Made by a program: the position numbers and the translations under genes. Positions 49,254 to 57,744 of a stretch of DNA of 64,000 nucleotides are shown here, piece after piece (the first letter of the stretch is position 1; each line of letters opens with the position of its first letter). The stretch comes from Clostridiales bacterium (lineage in GTDB: Bacteria; Bacillota; Clostridia; Oscillospirales; Oscillospiraceae), in the NCBI GenBank assembly GCA_022786995.1, contig JALFUW010000047.1, positions 1-64,000 on the forward strand, read 5' to 3'. The notes under the pieces are model-generated. The model saw only the letters and a list, made by a program, of their open reading frames with translations. It was not told the origin of the DNA and did no database searches.

Positions 49254-50216
49254 TTATGCCGCAGCGTCCAGCATATTCTGAATATAAATACCGTACCCCA
49301 CTGTGGGGTCATTCACAAGGACGTGGGTCACCGCGCCGATCAGGTGCCCGTACTGCAAAATGGGGCTTCCCGACATGCCCTGCACAATCCCGCCGGTGGT
49401 GCTGAGAAGTTCCGGGTCGGTTACCTTCAGCAGGAAATTCCGGCAGTCTGACCGGGTTTGTGGATAGATTTTCAAAATTTCCACAGAATACTCCTGCACT
49501 TGACCGCAGGTCTGCGCACGGATGGACGCGGTGCCTGTGTGGATCTGGGAATACTCCGCCACAGGCAGCGCCTCCCCACGCCAGCCACGGGTGGTCACGC
49601 CAAAAACGCCCTGGGCGGTGTTGCGCAGCAGCGGGGCAATGGGCTCCAGCGACCGGGCCGTCCCCTTTAATTGCCCGGGATCGCCGCTTTTTCCTTTTTT
49701 CACTTCCGTGACAGAAGCTTCATAGGCACTGCCCCGGGTCATGTTCAACAGGCCTGTGCTGTCGCAGACCCCATGGCCCAGCGCGCCAAAGGCCCCGGTA
49801 TCGGGATCGTACCAGGTCACCGTGCCGATGCCCGCAATGCCCTGCCGCAGGAAGACGCCCATTCTGGGGCCGTCCTTCGTCTGGGTGGGTGTCAGCGTCA
49901 CAGCCCGCTGCTTTCCACCCCGGCTGACGGTGAGATGGAATTCTTCCCCGCCGGAATCCAGCGCGGAGCGCACATCCTCCGCGCTGGTGATGGACATATC
50001 GTTGATTTTCACGATTCTGTCGCCGATTTTCAGCCCCGCGGCTTTGGCGGCGCCGCCCAGCACATCATCATAGGCCGCCACCGTCACCGTATCATTATAT
50101 AGCTGCAAACCGATGACCTGTCCCACCGGCACCAGATGCTGAGCCGCCAGCGTCCGCACCGGCAGCAGCGTCAGCAGCACAAAGAAAATTGACAGACGCG
50201 ATATATGCCGTTTCAT
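49254..50216 (-). CDS. spoIVB: SpoIVB sporulation serine peptidase
   Basis: A 320-residue secreted S55 peptidase. It has a signal/anchor (SIFFVLLTLLPVRTLAAQ), a PDZ domain (about 55-115, AAGLKIGDRIVKINDM) and the peptidase part with His in ALGHGV and Ser282 in GMSGSP. In Bacillus and clostridia SpoIVB is made in the forespore and triggers pro-sigma-K processing. It is shorter than the B. subtilis protein (about 425 residues) because the N-terminal region is reduced. It marks the organism as an endospore former. AAGGAGG site. Confidence 0.92.
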   Translation of the reverse strand: MKRHISRLSIFFVLLTLLPVRTLAAQHLVPVGQVIGLQLYNDTVTVAAYDDVLGGAAKAAGLKIGDRIVKINDMSITSAEDVRSALDSGGEEFHLTVSRGGKQRAVTLTPTQTKDGPRMGVFLRQGIAGIGTVTWYDPDTGAFGALGHGVCDSTGLLNMTRGSAYEASVTEVKKGKSGDPGQLKGTARSLEPIAPLLRNTAQGVFGVTTRGWRGEALPVAEYSQIHTGTASIRAQTCGQVQEYSVEILKIYPQTRSDCRNFLLKVTDPELLSTTGGIVQGMSGSPILQYGHLIGAVTHVLVNDPTVGYGIYIQNMLDAAA

Positions 50217-50335
50217 TGTTCATCCCTCCTTTTCTGTGCCTTCTTAATATGGCTTGCAAAGAGGAATGTAACCGCTGAAAAAGTCGAAAAATCAGGAAGG
50301 GACTGCACTTTTAGACAAATAATGGCACAAAATCA

Positions 50336-50453
50336 TGTCATTCCGAGGGAGCGCAGCGACCGTGGGAATCCGTTCTCCACAAAGACATCAGTCGTCTGGA
50401 ATTTAGAGAATACGGATTGCCACACCAGTAAAGCGCGCTGGTTCGCAATGACA
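50336..50453. repeat. TGTCATTCCGAGGG...CAATGACA repeat
   Basis: A 118-bp element with inverted ends TGTCATT(C/G)CGA and GCAATGACA, plus GGGAATCCGTT.../ACGGATTGCC. This design (TGTCATTGCGAAC...ACGGATTGCCACACC) is repeated as a half copy at about 37424. No gene lies in 50217-50549. Confidence 0.8.
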
Positions 50454-50479
50454 GATTCTCTTTGCGGCCGAATTGCCTA

Positions 50480-50508
50480 TTGACAATGTAGGTTGATGGT
50501 GCTATATT
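50480..50508 (+). promoter_or_regulatory. Promoter of the nifS-nifU-rrf2 genes
   Basis: TTGACA (50480-50485), 17-base spacer, TATATT (50503-50508), 42 bases before the nifS ATG. Rrf2 regulators bind near such promoters, but I see no clear operator. Confidence 0.78.
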
Positions 50509-50549
50509 ACCCATGGAATTACTAGGTAAATACCTTGGAGGAATATATT

Positions 50550-51737
50550 ATGCGAGTTTACGCCGACAACGCGGCCACCACCGCCGCTTCTCAGGTGGCC
50601 ATCGCCGCCATGCTGCCCTACTTTGACAAGGTCTACGGCAACCCCTCTTCCCTGCACTCCGTGGGTCAGGAGGCCAAGGAAGCTCTGGACGCCGCCCGTG
50701 CCACTGTGGCTCAGTGCTTAGGCTGCGAGCCGCGAGAGATCATCTTCACTTCCGGCGGCAGCGAGGCCGACAATCAGGCCATCATTTCCGCCGCCCGCTT
50801 CGGCGCGCGCAAGGGCAAGAAGCACATCATCACCACCGCCTTTGAGCACCACGCCGTGCTGCACACCCTGGCGAAGCTGGAAAAGGAAGGCTTTGAGGTC
50901 ACCTATCTGGACGTGAAGAATCACCACAACGTCTCCGCCCAGCAGGTCAAGGACGCCATCCGCCCCGACACCTGCCTGGTCACCACCATGTACGCCAACA
51001 ACGAGATCGGCTCTGTGCTGCCCATCGCGGAAATCGGCGCCATCTGCAAGGAAGCCGGTGTGCCCTTCCACACCGACGCCGTGCAGGCTGTGGGCCATCT
51101 GAAAATCAACGTAAAAGAGCAGAACATCGACATGCTAAGCCTGTCCGCCCACAAGTTCCACGGCCCCAAGGGCGTGGGCGCCCTGTATGTCCGCCGGGGT
51201 TTCCCCCTGGTCAACATCATCGAGGGCGGAGCCCAGGAGCGGGGCAAGCGGGCCGGCACCGAAAACCTGCCCGGCATCTGCGGCATGGCCGCCGCCATGA
51301 AGGATGCCTGCGACCACATTGATGAAAATATGCCTCGGGTTGCCGCCATGCGTGACCGGCTGATTGAAGGTCTGTCCAAAATTCCCCACAGCGCCGTCAA
51401 CGGCGATCTCCAGCACCGTCTGCCCGGCAACGTCAGCTTCTGCTTTGAGGGCATCGAGGGCGAGAGTCTGCTGCTTCTGCTGGACGCCAATGGGGTCTGC
51501 GCCTCCTCCGGCTCCGCCTGCACCTCCGGCTCTCTGGATCCCAGCCATGTGCTTCTCGCCATCGGCCGGGTTCACGACGTGGCCCACGGCTCCCTGCGCC
51601 TGAGCCTGTGCGAGTACAATACCGACGAGGAAGTGGATCACATTCTGAAGGTGGTTCCCGAGGTTGTCCAGTATCTGCGGAACATGAGCCCCGTGTGGCG
51701 TGACCTGCAAACCGGCAAGCGGGAATATATTCTGTAA
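50550..51737 (+). CDS. nifS: Cysteine desulfurase NifS/IscS type
   Basis: A 395-residue PLP enzyme. It takes sulfur from cysteine for Fe-S cluster assembly. Motifs: YADNAATT at the start, TSGGSEADNQAI, TAFEHHAVLHT, the PLP lysine in SLSAHKFHGPKG and the persulfide Cys324 in SGSACTSG, placing it in the NifS/IscS class. The ATG at 50550 has TTGGAGG upstream. It is followed by a palindromic repeat and then nifU and rrf2. Confidence 0.95.
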   Translation: MRVYADNAATTAASQVAIAAMLPYFDKVYGNPSSLHSVGQEAKEALDAARATVAQCLGCEPREIIFTSGGSEADNQAIISAARFGARKGKKHIITTAFEHHAVLHTLAKLEKEGFEVTYLDVKNHHNVSAQQVKDAIRPDTCLVTTMYANNEIGSVLPIAEIGAICKEAGVPFHTDAVQAVGHLKINVKEQNIDMLSLSAHKFHGPKGVGALYVRRGFPLVNIIEGGAQERGKRAGTENLPGICGMAAAMKDACDHIDENMPRVAAMRDRLIEGLSKIPHSAVNGDLQHRLPGNVSFCFEGIEGESLLLLLDANGVCASSGSACTSGSLDPSHVLLAIGRVHDVAHGSLRLSLCEYNTDEEVDHILKVVPEVVQYLRNMSPVWRDLQTGKREYIL

Positions 51738-51741
51738 CACC

Positions 51742-51853
51742 CATGGCTCCCCCTTTGGGGGAGCTGTCAGCGAAGCTGACTGAGGGGGTTCGTTTCTGGA
51801 TCAGGACACCCCTTCCGTCCCTGCGGGGCACCTTCCCCAAAGGGGAAGGCAAG
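51742..51853. repeat. GGCTCCCC palindromic repeat, copy 3, inside the nif operon
   Basis: A 112-bp element: CATGGCTCCCCCTTTGGGGG, AGCTGTCAGCGAAGCTGACTGA, then a longer centre and AGGGGAAGGCAAG. It separates nifS from nifU and might set their relative expression by stopping or stabilising mRNA. Confidence 0.8.
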
Positions 51854-51887
51854 TTTTGATTCTATTTACGACAGGAGATTGAATATT

Positions 51888-52331
51888 ATGGCACTGTACA
51901 GCGAAAAAGTTATGGATCACTTCATGCACCCCCGGAATGTGGGCACCATCGACGGCGCCGACGGCGTGGGCGAAGTCGGCAACGCCAAGTGCGGCGACAT
52001 CATGAAGATCTATCTGAAAATTGAAAATGACATCATCGAGGACGTGAAGTTCGAGACCTTCGGCTGCGGCTCCGCCATCGCGTCTTCCTCCATGGCCACC
52101 GAGATGATCAAAGGCAAGTCCATCCACGAGGCTCTGGAGCTGACCAACAAGGCCGTGGCCGAGGCTCTGGACGGTCTGCCCGCCCACAAGATGCACTGCT
52201 CCGTGCTGGCGGAGGAGGCTATCAAGAACGCCCTGAAGGACTACTTCGACAAGAATGGCATCCCCTACGACCACGAGAAGTTCGAGGAAATGGATCACGA
52301 GCAGCTCCACGCCCAGGTTCACGGCGAGTAA
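51888..52331 (+). CDS. nifU: NifU/IscU-type iron-sulfur scaffold protein
   Basis: A 147-residue U-type scaffold. It assembles [2Fe-2S]/[4Fe-4S] clusters with sulfur from NifS. The conserved cysteines are in NAKCGDIM, FGCGSAIA and MHCSVLAEEA, with MDHFMHPRNVG at the start. It has only the IscU-like domain (no NifU C-terminal part) plus a short acidic/His tail. The ATG at 51888 has AGGAGA 9 bases upstream. Confidence 0.94.
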   Translation: MALYSEKVMDHFMHPRNVGTIDGADGVGEVGNAKCGDIMKIYLKIENDIIEDVKFETFGCGSAIASSSMATEMIKGKSIHEALELTNKAVAEALDGLPAHKMHCSVLAEEAIKNALKDYFDKNGIPYDHEKFEEMDHEQLHAQVHGE

Positions 52332-52337
52332 GCGCTT

Positions 52338-52748
52338 ATGATCGTATCCACCAAAGGACGTTATGCCCTGCGGGTGATGGTACATTTTGCCCAACGGGGC
52401 GGGGAGGAATACATTCCCCTGAAGGAGATTGCCGAGGCCGAGGGCATCTCCCAGAAATATCTGGAGTCCATTATGTCGGCCCTTTCCAAGGCAGGTTTTG
52501 TGGATGCGGTTCACGGCAAGGGCGGCGGCTACCGCCTGAACCGAAAGCCGGAACAGTACACCATTGGCAGCATCCTCAAGCTTACCGAAGGCAGTCTTGC
52601 CGCCGTATCCTGCACCAGCCAGGGCGCAGCGGCCTGTTCAAGAACCCAGTGCTGTGAAGCTAAGCCCATGTGGGATCGCTTAGACAAGATGATCGACGAT
52701 TTCTTTGAGGACATTACACTGGCTGATCTTCTCAGGGACGGAAAGTAA
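52338..52748 (+). CDS. Rrf2-family (IscR-like) transcriptional regulator
   Basis: A 136-residue Rrf2 regulator. The winged helix (TKGRYALRVMVHFAQRG, LKEIAEAEGISQKYLESIM, GKGGGYRL) and a Cys cluster (C-x7-C-x5-CC region: VSCTSQGAAACSRTQCC) suggest an IscR-type Fe-S sensor. It lies 6 bases after nifU and so is last in the order nifS-nifU-rrf2, reversed from the usual iscR-first order. It likely senses cluster supply and represses this operon. Confidence 0.92.
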   Translation: MIVSTKGRYALRVMVHFAQRGGEEYIPLKEIAEAEGISQKYLESIMSALSKAGFVDAVHGKGGGYRLNRKPEQYTIGSILKLTEGSLAAVSCTSQGAAACSRTQCCEAKPMWDRLDKMIDDFFEDITLADLLRDGK

Positions 52749-52751
52749 GCA

Positions 52752-52790
52752 AAAACGCCATTCCGCGGCCGCGGAATGGCGTTCGTTCAT
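52752..52790 (+). terminator. Terminator of the nifS-nifU-rrf2 operon
   Basis: AACGCCATTCCGC pairs with GCGGAATGGCGTT around a GGCC loop, followed by CGTTCATTT. It starts 5 bases after the rrf2 stop. Confidence 0.82.
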
Positions 52791-52802
52791 TTGGCGGCCA
52801 GC

Positions 52803-53140
52803 CAATGCGTTACGAACGCTGGGCAGTCAACCAACGTCCTTTGGGCCCCTCGACCGGGAATGCTTCGTCAGATAAAGGAGAATTTAATTGACAATTGACA
52901 ATGAACAATTGACAATTGTGGTATCCCTTCGGGATGAATAAAAACAAACCACAGCCATGAAATACCCGCAGGTTTTCCGAAGGATCCTGCCATATGCGAC
53001 ATATTTTAATTGTCCCGCGGGGACTCCTTAACTGTCAACTGTCAACTGTCAATTGTCAATTAAAGCACAATTTTTCTGACCAGTCCTTGTCGAGCAGGCC
53101 CAATGGTGTACCGATCACCACCAGCGTTCGTAACGCATTG
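52803..53140. mobile_element. 338-bp nested inverted-repeat element
   Basis: A perfect 20-bp inverted repeat (52803-52822 and 53121-53140, core AATGCGTTACGAACGC) bounds the element. Inside it, 17-bp inverted repeats TTAATTGACAATTGACA (52884-52900) and its complement (53047-53063) bound a second unit with further AATTGACA copies. There is no credible gene between 52791 and 53178. It looks like one MITE nested in another. Confidence 0.72.
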
Positions 53141-53178
53141 CCTGCGGGGGCTCCCCCGCTAAAGCACAATTCAGCGAA

Positions 53179-53787
53179 CTACGAATTCCAACCCCTTATC
53201 CGCGCGAGCAGTTCGTTTTTCTGTTCATCTGTCCCTCCGGCGGGATATATACAGACATTCCCGCAGGTTTTCCGCAGGGGGTACAGATATCCTTCCCAGA
53301 CAAGCTTCGCGATGTGATTCAGGGTGATGATGGTGTCATCGTCGGCTCCAAGGCAGGCCTTCACCAGCTCCGGGCGGTGGGCAACTTCGTGGAGCTGTTT
53401 TCCCACGGCCCGCAAGCCGCATACCACAACAATCTCCTCCACATTCTCCGGGAGCACTGGCTCTGTAGCGTTGGGAAATTTTATGGGCCTGCCGCCCGAG
53501 CCGTCGGCTTCTATGAGCACCACATCCGCCTGGGCACAGACTGTTTCGTAGGTTTCCGGGGACAGGGCGCGGATTTTCCGCCCCTCGGGAAGCCCCGCCA
53601 TGACATAGCCTGTGCGGTATAGTTCCGCAAGGATGGTATCCGGGTCGTCGGACAGCACCGTGTCCGGCTCCAGGAACATATGGGTGGAGGTGGTGACAAA
53701 TACCCGCTTCCCTTCCGCCCGGAAAGCTGCCGCCTGCTTATGAATCAGGGTGGTTTTTCCACCGGCTCCCACAAAGGCCCGGATCAT
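53179..53787 (-). CDS. yqeC: Selenium-dependent molybdenum cofactor protein YqeC
   Basis: A 202-residue P-loop protein of the YqeC family. AFVGAGGKTTLIHKQA is a GKT P-loop, followed by VFVTTSTHM, VLIEADGSGGRPIKFP and VVCGLRAVGKQL. YqeC is found with yqeB and selD in genomes having selenium-dependent molybdenum hydroxylases and is thought to help make the labile selenium cofactor. The ATG at 53787 overlaps the yqeB stop (ATGA) and has GAGGG upstream. Last gene of the leftward selenium operon. Confidence 0.9.
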   Translation of the reverse strand: MIRAFVGAGGKTTLIHKQAAAFRAEGKRVFVTTSTHMFLEPDTVLSDDPDTILAELYRTGYVMAGLPEGRKIRALSPETYETVCAQADVVLIEADGSGGRPIKFPNATEPVLPENVEEIVVVCGLRAVGKQLHEVAHRPELVKACLGADDDTIITLNHIAKLVWEGYLYPLRKTCGNVCIYPAGGTDEQKNELLARIRGWNS

Positions 53788-54602
53788 AGGCTTTCCCTCA
53801 AATGCAGGATTGCTTCCAGCACCCCGCCGGCAATGCACCGGGCCTTGTCGGAGATGGTGAAGCAGTTGTTATATTCGTCCAGTCTGGGGTCAATATCCGC
53901 GATTTTGAAGCCCTGAGATACCGGGTAGCCGTCCCGAATCAGGCCCCGGAGAAGGCCTGTAAGGGTTGCATAAACGGAAATTTTGCCGTTTTCCGTCTCC
54001 ACATAGGCAATCACTTGCCCCTTTTCGACAGTGTCGGTGATTTTCGCCACATTTCGCAGAATGCCCGCCGCCGGACTGTGGATGACCCGCTCTTTTCCGT
54101 AACCGCCGATGATACCGGGGATGCCGGTATTGGGGGCGGCGGAGCCGGAATAGAGAACTTTACCCAGATTGTGGCCCCGCTTGGTTTCCACCACCGCGTC
54201 CACGTCCACGCCCGCCGTGAAGCCGGGGCCGAGGGCCACGGTGATGGGAGCCATGTCCCGGCAGGTGCCTAAGTTTTTCTTGGCAAGAATGGCATCCACC
54301 ACCGCCAGCGGAGTAAAATAGTCGATAGCGGTTCCCGCCGGGTCAGCCAGCATAGTGAGCTTCCCCGCTTTCAGCAGCACCTCCGCTTCCGATACGGAGG
54401 AAGCCAGGGTGCAGCTCAGCCCTTCCACGGTCTGCGTTCCCTGATACACCGCCTCGGAAAAGGCCACATTTCGGCGGATGGCGGAGGGATTCGCCGTTTC
54501 CAGCACCAGCACCGGGAAGCCGCACTGGTGAAGCTTATAAATGGTGCCCGTGGCAAGGTCGCCCCCGCCCCGGACGATGATGAGGTTTTCTACTCCAGAC
54601 AT
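53784..54602 (-). CDS. yqeB: Selenium-dependent molybdenum hydroxylase accessory protein YqeB
   Basis: A 272-residue protein of the EF2563/YqeB family. LIIVRGGGDLATGTIYKLH, a Rossmann-type start, is followed by DAILAKKNLGT and VALGPGFTAGVDVDAVVETKRGH. The family accompanies selD and yqeC as the mark of selenium-dependent molybdenum hydroxylases. The ATG at 54602 overlaps the selD end by 13 bases. Exact reaction not known. Confidence 0.92.
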   Translation of the reverse strand: MSGVENLIIVRGGGDLATGTIYKLHQCGFPVLVLETANPSAIRRNVAFSEAVYQGTQTVEGLSCTLASSVSEAEVLLKAGKLTMLADPAGTAIDYFTPLAVVDAILAKKNLGTCRDMAPITVALGPGFTAGVDVDAVVETKRGHNLGKVLYSGSAAPNTGIPGIIGGYGKERVIHSPAAGILRNVAKITDTVEKGQVIAYVETENGKISVYATLTGLLRGLIRDGYPVSQGFKIADIDPRLDEYNNCFTISDKARCIAGGVLEAILHLRESL

Positions 54603-55627
54603 ATGAAGGCTTCTTCCTTTTCCGTAACATATCCGACGATTGCCGCCTGTGGGATTTTGTCCTGCAATTCCCGCAGACAATCCATCGCTTCGGTTTCCGG
54701 CAGGGCAAACAGCAGGCCGCCGCTGGTCTGGGGGTCGTAGAGAATATCCTGCATGGCAAGGCTGATTTCCCGGCAGAGCTTCACGCCGGAGCCTGCGTAC
54801 TTCCGATTGCGGTAGGCCCCGGCGGGAACCAGACCCATGGAGGCAAATTCCAGCGCTTCCGGGTGGTACGGCACAGCATCCACGGAAATATGCAGAGTGC
54901 AGCCGCTGCCCTGAGCCATCTCGAAGCCGTGGCCCAGCAGGGAAAAGCCGGTGACGTCGGTGCAGCTGTGCACCGGGTAGGTTACCATCACATCCCGGGC
55001 CACCTTGTTCAGCGTTGCCATCTGGGAATAAATTTTGTCCAGCGTGGACTTTGGGGCCAGTTCTGCCTTTGCCGCGGTGGTGAGAATGCCAATCCCCAAT
55101 GGTTTCGTGAGAATCAGCACATCCCCGGGCTGGGCATTGCTGTTGGTCAGCACCTTTTGAGGGTGTACAAAGCCGGACACCGCCAGACCGTAGATCGGCT
55201 CCGCCCCCCGAATGGTGTGGCCCCCGGTGATGATGGCCCCAGCTTCATATGCCGCGTCATAGCCGCCCCGGAGAATTTCCCGGATGGCTTCCTCCGGCAT
55301 GGTTTCCGACGCGCAGAGGATGTTCAGCGCCAGCTTCGGCTCGCCGCCCATGGCGTAAACATCGCTCATGGCGTTGACGGCGGCAATCCGTCCGTAGAGG
55401 AAGGGGTCGTCCACGATGGGCGGGAAAAAGTCGGTGGTCTGAATCAGGGCGGTATTCTCGTCCAGCACATAGACGCTGGCATCGTCGCTCTTGTCGTAGC
55501 CCACAATCAGCCGGGGATCGGAATGGGTCTGAAAGCCCTCCAGCATCTGAGCCAGGGTGCCCGCTCCCAGCTTTGCCCCGCAGCCGGCACAGCTGGCCAG
55601 CTTCGTCAGTTTCACTTCCGTTTCCAT
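54590..55627 (-). CDS. selD: Selenophosphate synthetase
   Basis: A 345-residue SelD. It makes selenophosphate from selenide and ATP. The active-site region reads LASCAGCGAKLGAG with Cys13, Cys16 and Lys19, so Cys replaces selenocysteine. Other blocks are QTTDFFPPIVDDP, ITGGHTIRG, TDVTGFSLLGHG and YDPQTSGGL. In this operon (with yqeB, yqeC and yedF, without selA or selB in view) its product probably feeds the molybdenum hydroxylase cofactor. It starts 1 base after the yedF stop. Confidence 0.95.
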   Translation of the reverse strand: METEVKLTKLASCAGCGAKLGAGTLAQMLEGFQTHSDPRLIVGYDKSDDASVYVLDENTALIQTTDFFPPIVDDPFLYGRIAAVNAMSDVYAMGGEPKLALNILCASETMPEEAIREILRGGYDAAYEAGAIITGGHTIRGAEPIYGLAVSGFVHPQKVLTNSNAQPGDVLILTKPLGIGILTTAAKAELAPKSTLDKIYSQMATLNKVARDVMVTYPVHSCTDVTGFSLLGHGFEMAQGSGCTLHISVDAVPYHPEALEFASMGLVPAGAYRNRKYAGSGVKLCREISLAMQDILYDPQTSGGLLFALPETEAMDCLRELQDKIPQAAIVGYVTEKEEAFICLE

Positions 55628-55628
55628 G

Positions 55629-56234
55629 TCAGGGCCTTACAATGGTCTGGGCAGACTCCATCCGCTCTACAATGTCGTACATATTGGTGACGCCGCCCAC
55701 TGCCAGTTTTTCTTTCAGACCGTAGAAGTCAAGGCAGGTGCCGCAGGTGAGCACGGTCACGCCCTCGCTTTCCAGCAATTTCAGGTCTTCCAGCGTGTCC
55801 GCCCCTTCGGTGGTCAGATAGGCCCCGGTGTTGTAGCACAGAATGGTTTCGGGCAGCACATCCTGCTTGGTCAGGGCAAAGACGAAGGCCTTCATCAGGG
55901 CCTTGCCCAGCCTTTCGTCGCCGGAACCCATGGTGTTGCCGGACAGCACCACCAGCATCCCCTTCTTCCGGGTATCCAGATTGCAGGCAATCTCCGGCTC
56001 CGCCTTGGCTTCTCCGCCGATGGCCATGGTGACGGTAAACTCCGAATCACTCACCTTCTCACCCGCGGCGGAAAAGCCCATGTGCTGGGCAAACCGCTGC
56101 AGGTTCTGGACGGCGATTTCGTTGTCCACCCGGACGATGAGGGTATCGCCGGGGTGCAGGCCCTCGGCGGCTTTCTTGGCGTTGACCACGGGCAGGGGGC
56201 AGGCCATGCCCCGGGCATCTAACATTTTTTCCAT
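55629..56234 (-). CDS. yedF: Selenium metabolism protein YedF (TusA-DsrE fusion)
   Basis: A 201-residue protein. The N-terminal 75 residues are TusA-like with the CPxP motif (MACPLPVVNAKKA); the rest is DsrE-like (VVLSGNTMGSGDERLGKALMKAF, VTVLTCGTCLDFY). YedF fusions occur in selD gene clusters and may carry reactive selenium or sulfur from the adjacent cysteine desulfurase to SelD. GGAGG site before the ATG. Confidence 0.92.
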   Translation of the reverse strand: MEKMLDARGMACPLPVVNAKKAAEGLHPGDTLIVRVDNEIAVQNLQRFAQHMGFSAAGEKVSDSEFTVTMAIGGEAKAEPEIACNLDTRKKGMLVVLSGNTMGSGDERLGKALMKAFVFALTKQDVLPETILCYNTGAYLTTEGADTLEDLKLLESEGVTVLTCGTCLDFYGLKEKLAVGGVTNMYDIVERMESAQTIVRP

Positions 56235-56237
56235 ATC

Positions 56238-57377
56238 TTATTCCTCCCGGGCGAGTTCCCGCAGAGCGGAAACCGCGAATTCTATTTCTTCCATGGTGTT
56301 GTAGTGAGAAAAGCTGAACCGAACGGCGCCCCGGCTGCCGGTTCCCAACGCCTCGTGCATCAGAGGGGCGCAATGGGCGCCGGGTCGGGTGGCGATGCCG
56401 TACTGGGAAAATAATGCGTCACTGACCTGCGACGAGTCGTAATCCCGGACATTCAGGCTGACAATGGGGCACCGTTCCCGGTGGGAAAAGTCGCCATAAA
56501 CGGTGATGCCGGGAATGGTTTTCACACTCTCATAAAATGTCCACATGAGGTCAAGCTCTTTCTGCCGGGTGGTGTCGATTCCCGTTTCCAGCAAAAAGCG
56601 TACCCCCGCGTTCAGCCCCGCGAGACCGTGGGCATTCAGCGTACCCGCTTCCAGCACTGTTGGCATCTGAATGGGGTGGGTCTTGCTGTGGGACTGAACA
56701 CCGCTGCCGCCGGTAAGCAAGGGACGCACCGCCACGCCCTCCCGGACGTACAGGCCTCCCGTGCCCTGCGGGCCAAGCAGGCCCTTATGGCCGGTAAAGC
56801 AGAGAATGTCGATGTTCATTTTTTCCACATCAATGGGGATGACCCCCGCCGTCTGGGAAGCGTCCACCACCAGCAGCAGACCGTGGGCCTTGGCGATTGC
56901 CCCGATTTTCCCCATATCCACCAGATTTCCCGTCAGATTGGAGCCGTGGGTGCAGACAATGGCCCGGGTGTTGCTCTGAATGGCGGCTTCTAAGGATTCA
57001 TATGCCACCCTACCCTGCTTGTCGGCGGGCAGAATGGTCAGTTCCACGCCTCTCTCCGCCAATTCATACAGGGGCCGCAGGACGGAATTGTGCTCCATGG
57101 CGGTGGTGATCACATGGTCGCCGGGGTTTAGTATTCCCTTGATGGCAGTATTCAAAGCCTGCGTCGCGTTGGCAGTGAAGGCAATTCGGGCCGGGTTTTC
57201 CCCATGGAACAGCCGGGCAAGGGCGCACCGGGCATCGTAAATGGCCCGGGAAGCCGCCATGGCAGGTTCGTGCACCCCCCGGCCCGGATTCCCGAAGCTG
57301 GTCATAGCCTCCAGCACCGCCCGGGCCACGCTCTCCGGCTTTTGCAGCGTGGTGGCCGCGTTGTCAAAATAGATCAT
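56238..57377 (-). CDS. Class V aminotransferase, cysteine desulfurase (SufS/Csd group) of the selenium operon
   Basis: A 379-residue PLP enzyme. MIYFDNAATTLQKP opens it; the PLP Lys is in FTGHKGLLGPQG and the reactive Cys336 in RPGAHCAPL. The short Cys loop differs from the NifS-type gene at 50.5 kb and matches the group-II (Csd/SufS-like) family. Set between DUF3343 and yedF, it should supply selenium or sulfur for selenophosphate or cofactor formation. The ATG at 57377 has GAGGAAA upstream; a longer frame from 57476 enters the DUF3343 gene and is rejected. Confidence 0.92.
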   Translation of the reverse strand: MIYFDNAATTLQKPESVARAVLEAMTSFGNPGRGVHEPAMAASRAIYDARCALARLFHGENPARIAFTANATQALNTAIKGILNPGDHVITTAMEHNSVLRPLYELAERGVELTILPADKQGRVAYESLEAAIQSNTRAIVCTHGSNLTGNLVDMGKIGAIAKAHGLLLVVDASQTAGVIPIDVEKMNIDILCFTGHKGLLGPQGTGGLYVREGVAVRPLLTGGSGVQSHSKTHPIQMPTVLEAGTLNAHGLAGLNAGVRFLLETGIDTTRQKELDLMWTFYESVKTIPGITVYGDFSHRERCPIVSLNVRDYDSSQVSDALFSQYGIATRPGAHCAPLMHEALGTGSRGAVRFSFSHYNTMEEIEFAVSALRELAREE

Positions 57378-57385
57378 AGATTTCC

Positions 57386-57622
57386 TCAAATCATCAGGCG
57401 GTATACGCCCTGCACCGGGATTCCGGCGGCGAGCAGCGCATTGGTCAAAGTTTCTTCCTGTTCCGGGGCCGCGCACCAGGCCAGTCCGCAGTCCGCGGTA
57501 ATCTCCCCCGGCACGGGAATCATCCGCCCGCCAAGGTTTTTCTCCTTACACAGACTCTCCATGGCCATGGCATCGGTGGTGGTGTGGAAGGTAAAGACCA
57601 CCCGCTGCTGTTTTCGTATCAT
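57386..57622 (-). CDS. DUF3343 putative Se/S-carrier protein
   Basis: A 78-residue protein of the DUF3343 family (Se/S carrier-like). A TFHTTTDAMAME start, LGGRMIPVPGEITADCGLAW with a conserved Cys (about residue 45) and a C-terminal AAPEQ...AGIPVQGVYRL are typical. It resembles MgsA/SoxZ-sized ferredoxin-like carriers. First gene of the leftward selenium operon, 8 bases before the desulfurase, so it may receive selenium or sulfur on its cysteine. GAGG site. Confidence 0.85.
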   Translation of the reverse strand: MIRKQQRVVFTFHTTTDAMAMESLCKEKNLGGRMIPVPGEITADCGLAWCAAPEQEETLTNALLAAGIPVQGVYRLMI

Positions 57623-57655
57623 AATGCCTCGTTATAGTTTTGAAAGTATAACGGT

Positions 57656-57684
57656 ATTATAACAAATCCACTTCCCAAAAGCAA
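57656..57684 (-). promoter_or_regulatory. Promoter of the selenium operon
   Basis: On the minus strand TTGCTT (57679-57684), 17-base spacer, TATAAT (57656-57661), 34 bases before the DUF3343 ATG. A divergent TATAAT box for the hydroxylase operon lies at 57695-57700 on the + strand, so both operons share a 120-bp control region. Confidence 0.7.
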
Positions 57685-57744
57685 CCGACTCTGCTATAAT
57701 AAACTTGTATTTGTATGCAAACCAACCGAAAAGGAGCATTTTCG

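Noticed and set aside
40601-53140. CRISPR array
   Set aside because: The repeats are dispersed palindromes of different lengths without regular spacers, and no cas gene is present.
54590-55627. Selenocysteine (in-frame TGA) in selD or the hydroxylase
   Set aside because: SelD has Cys at the usual Sec site, and no gene here needs an in-frame TGA to keep its domain complete.
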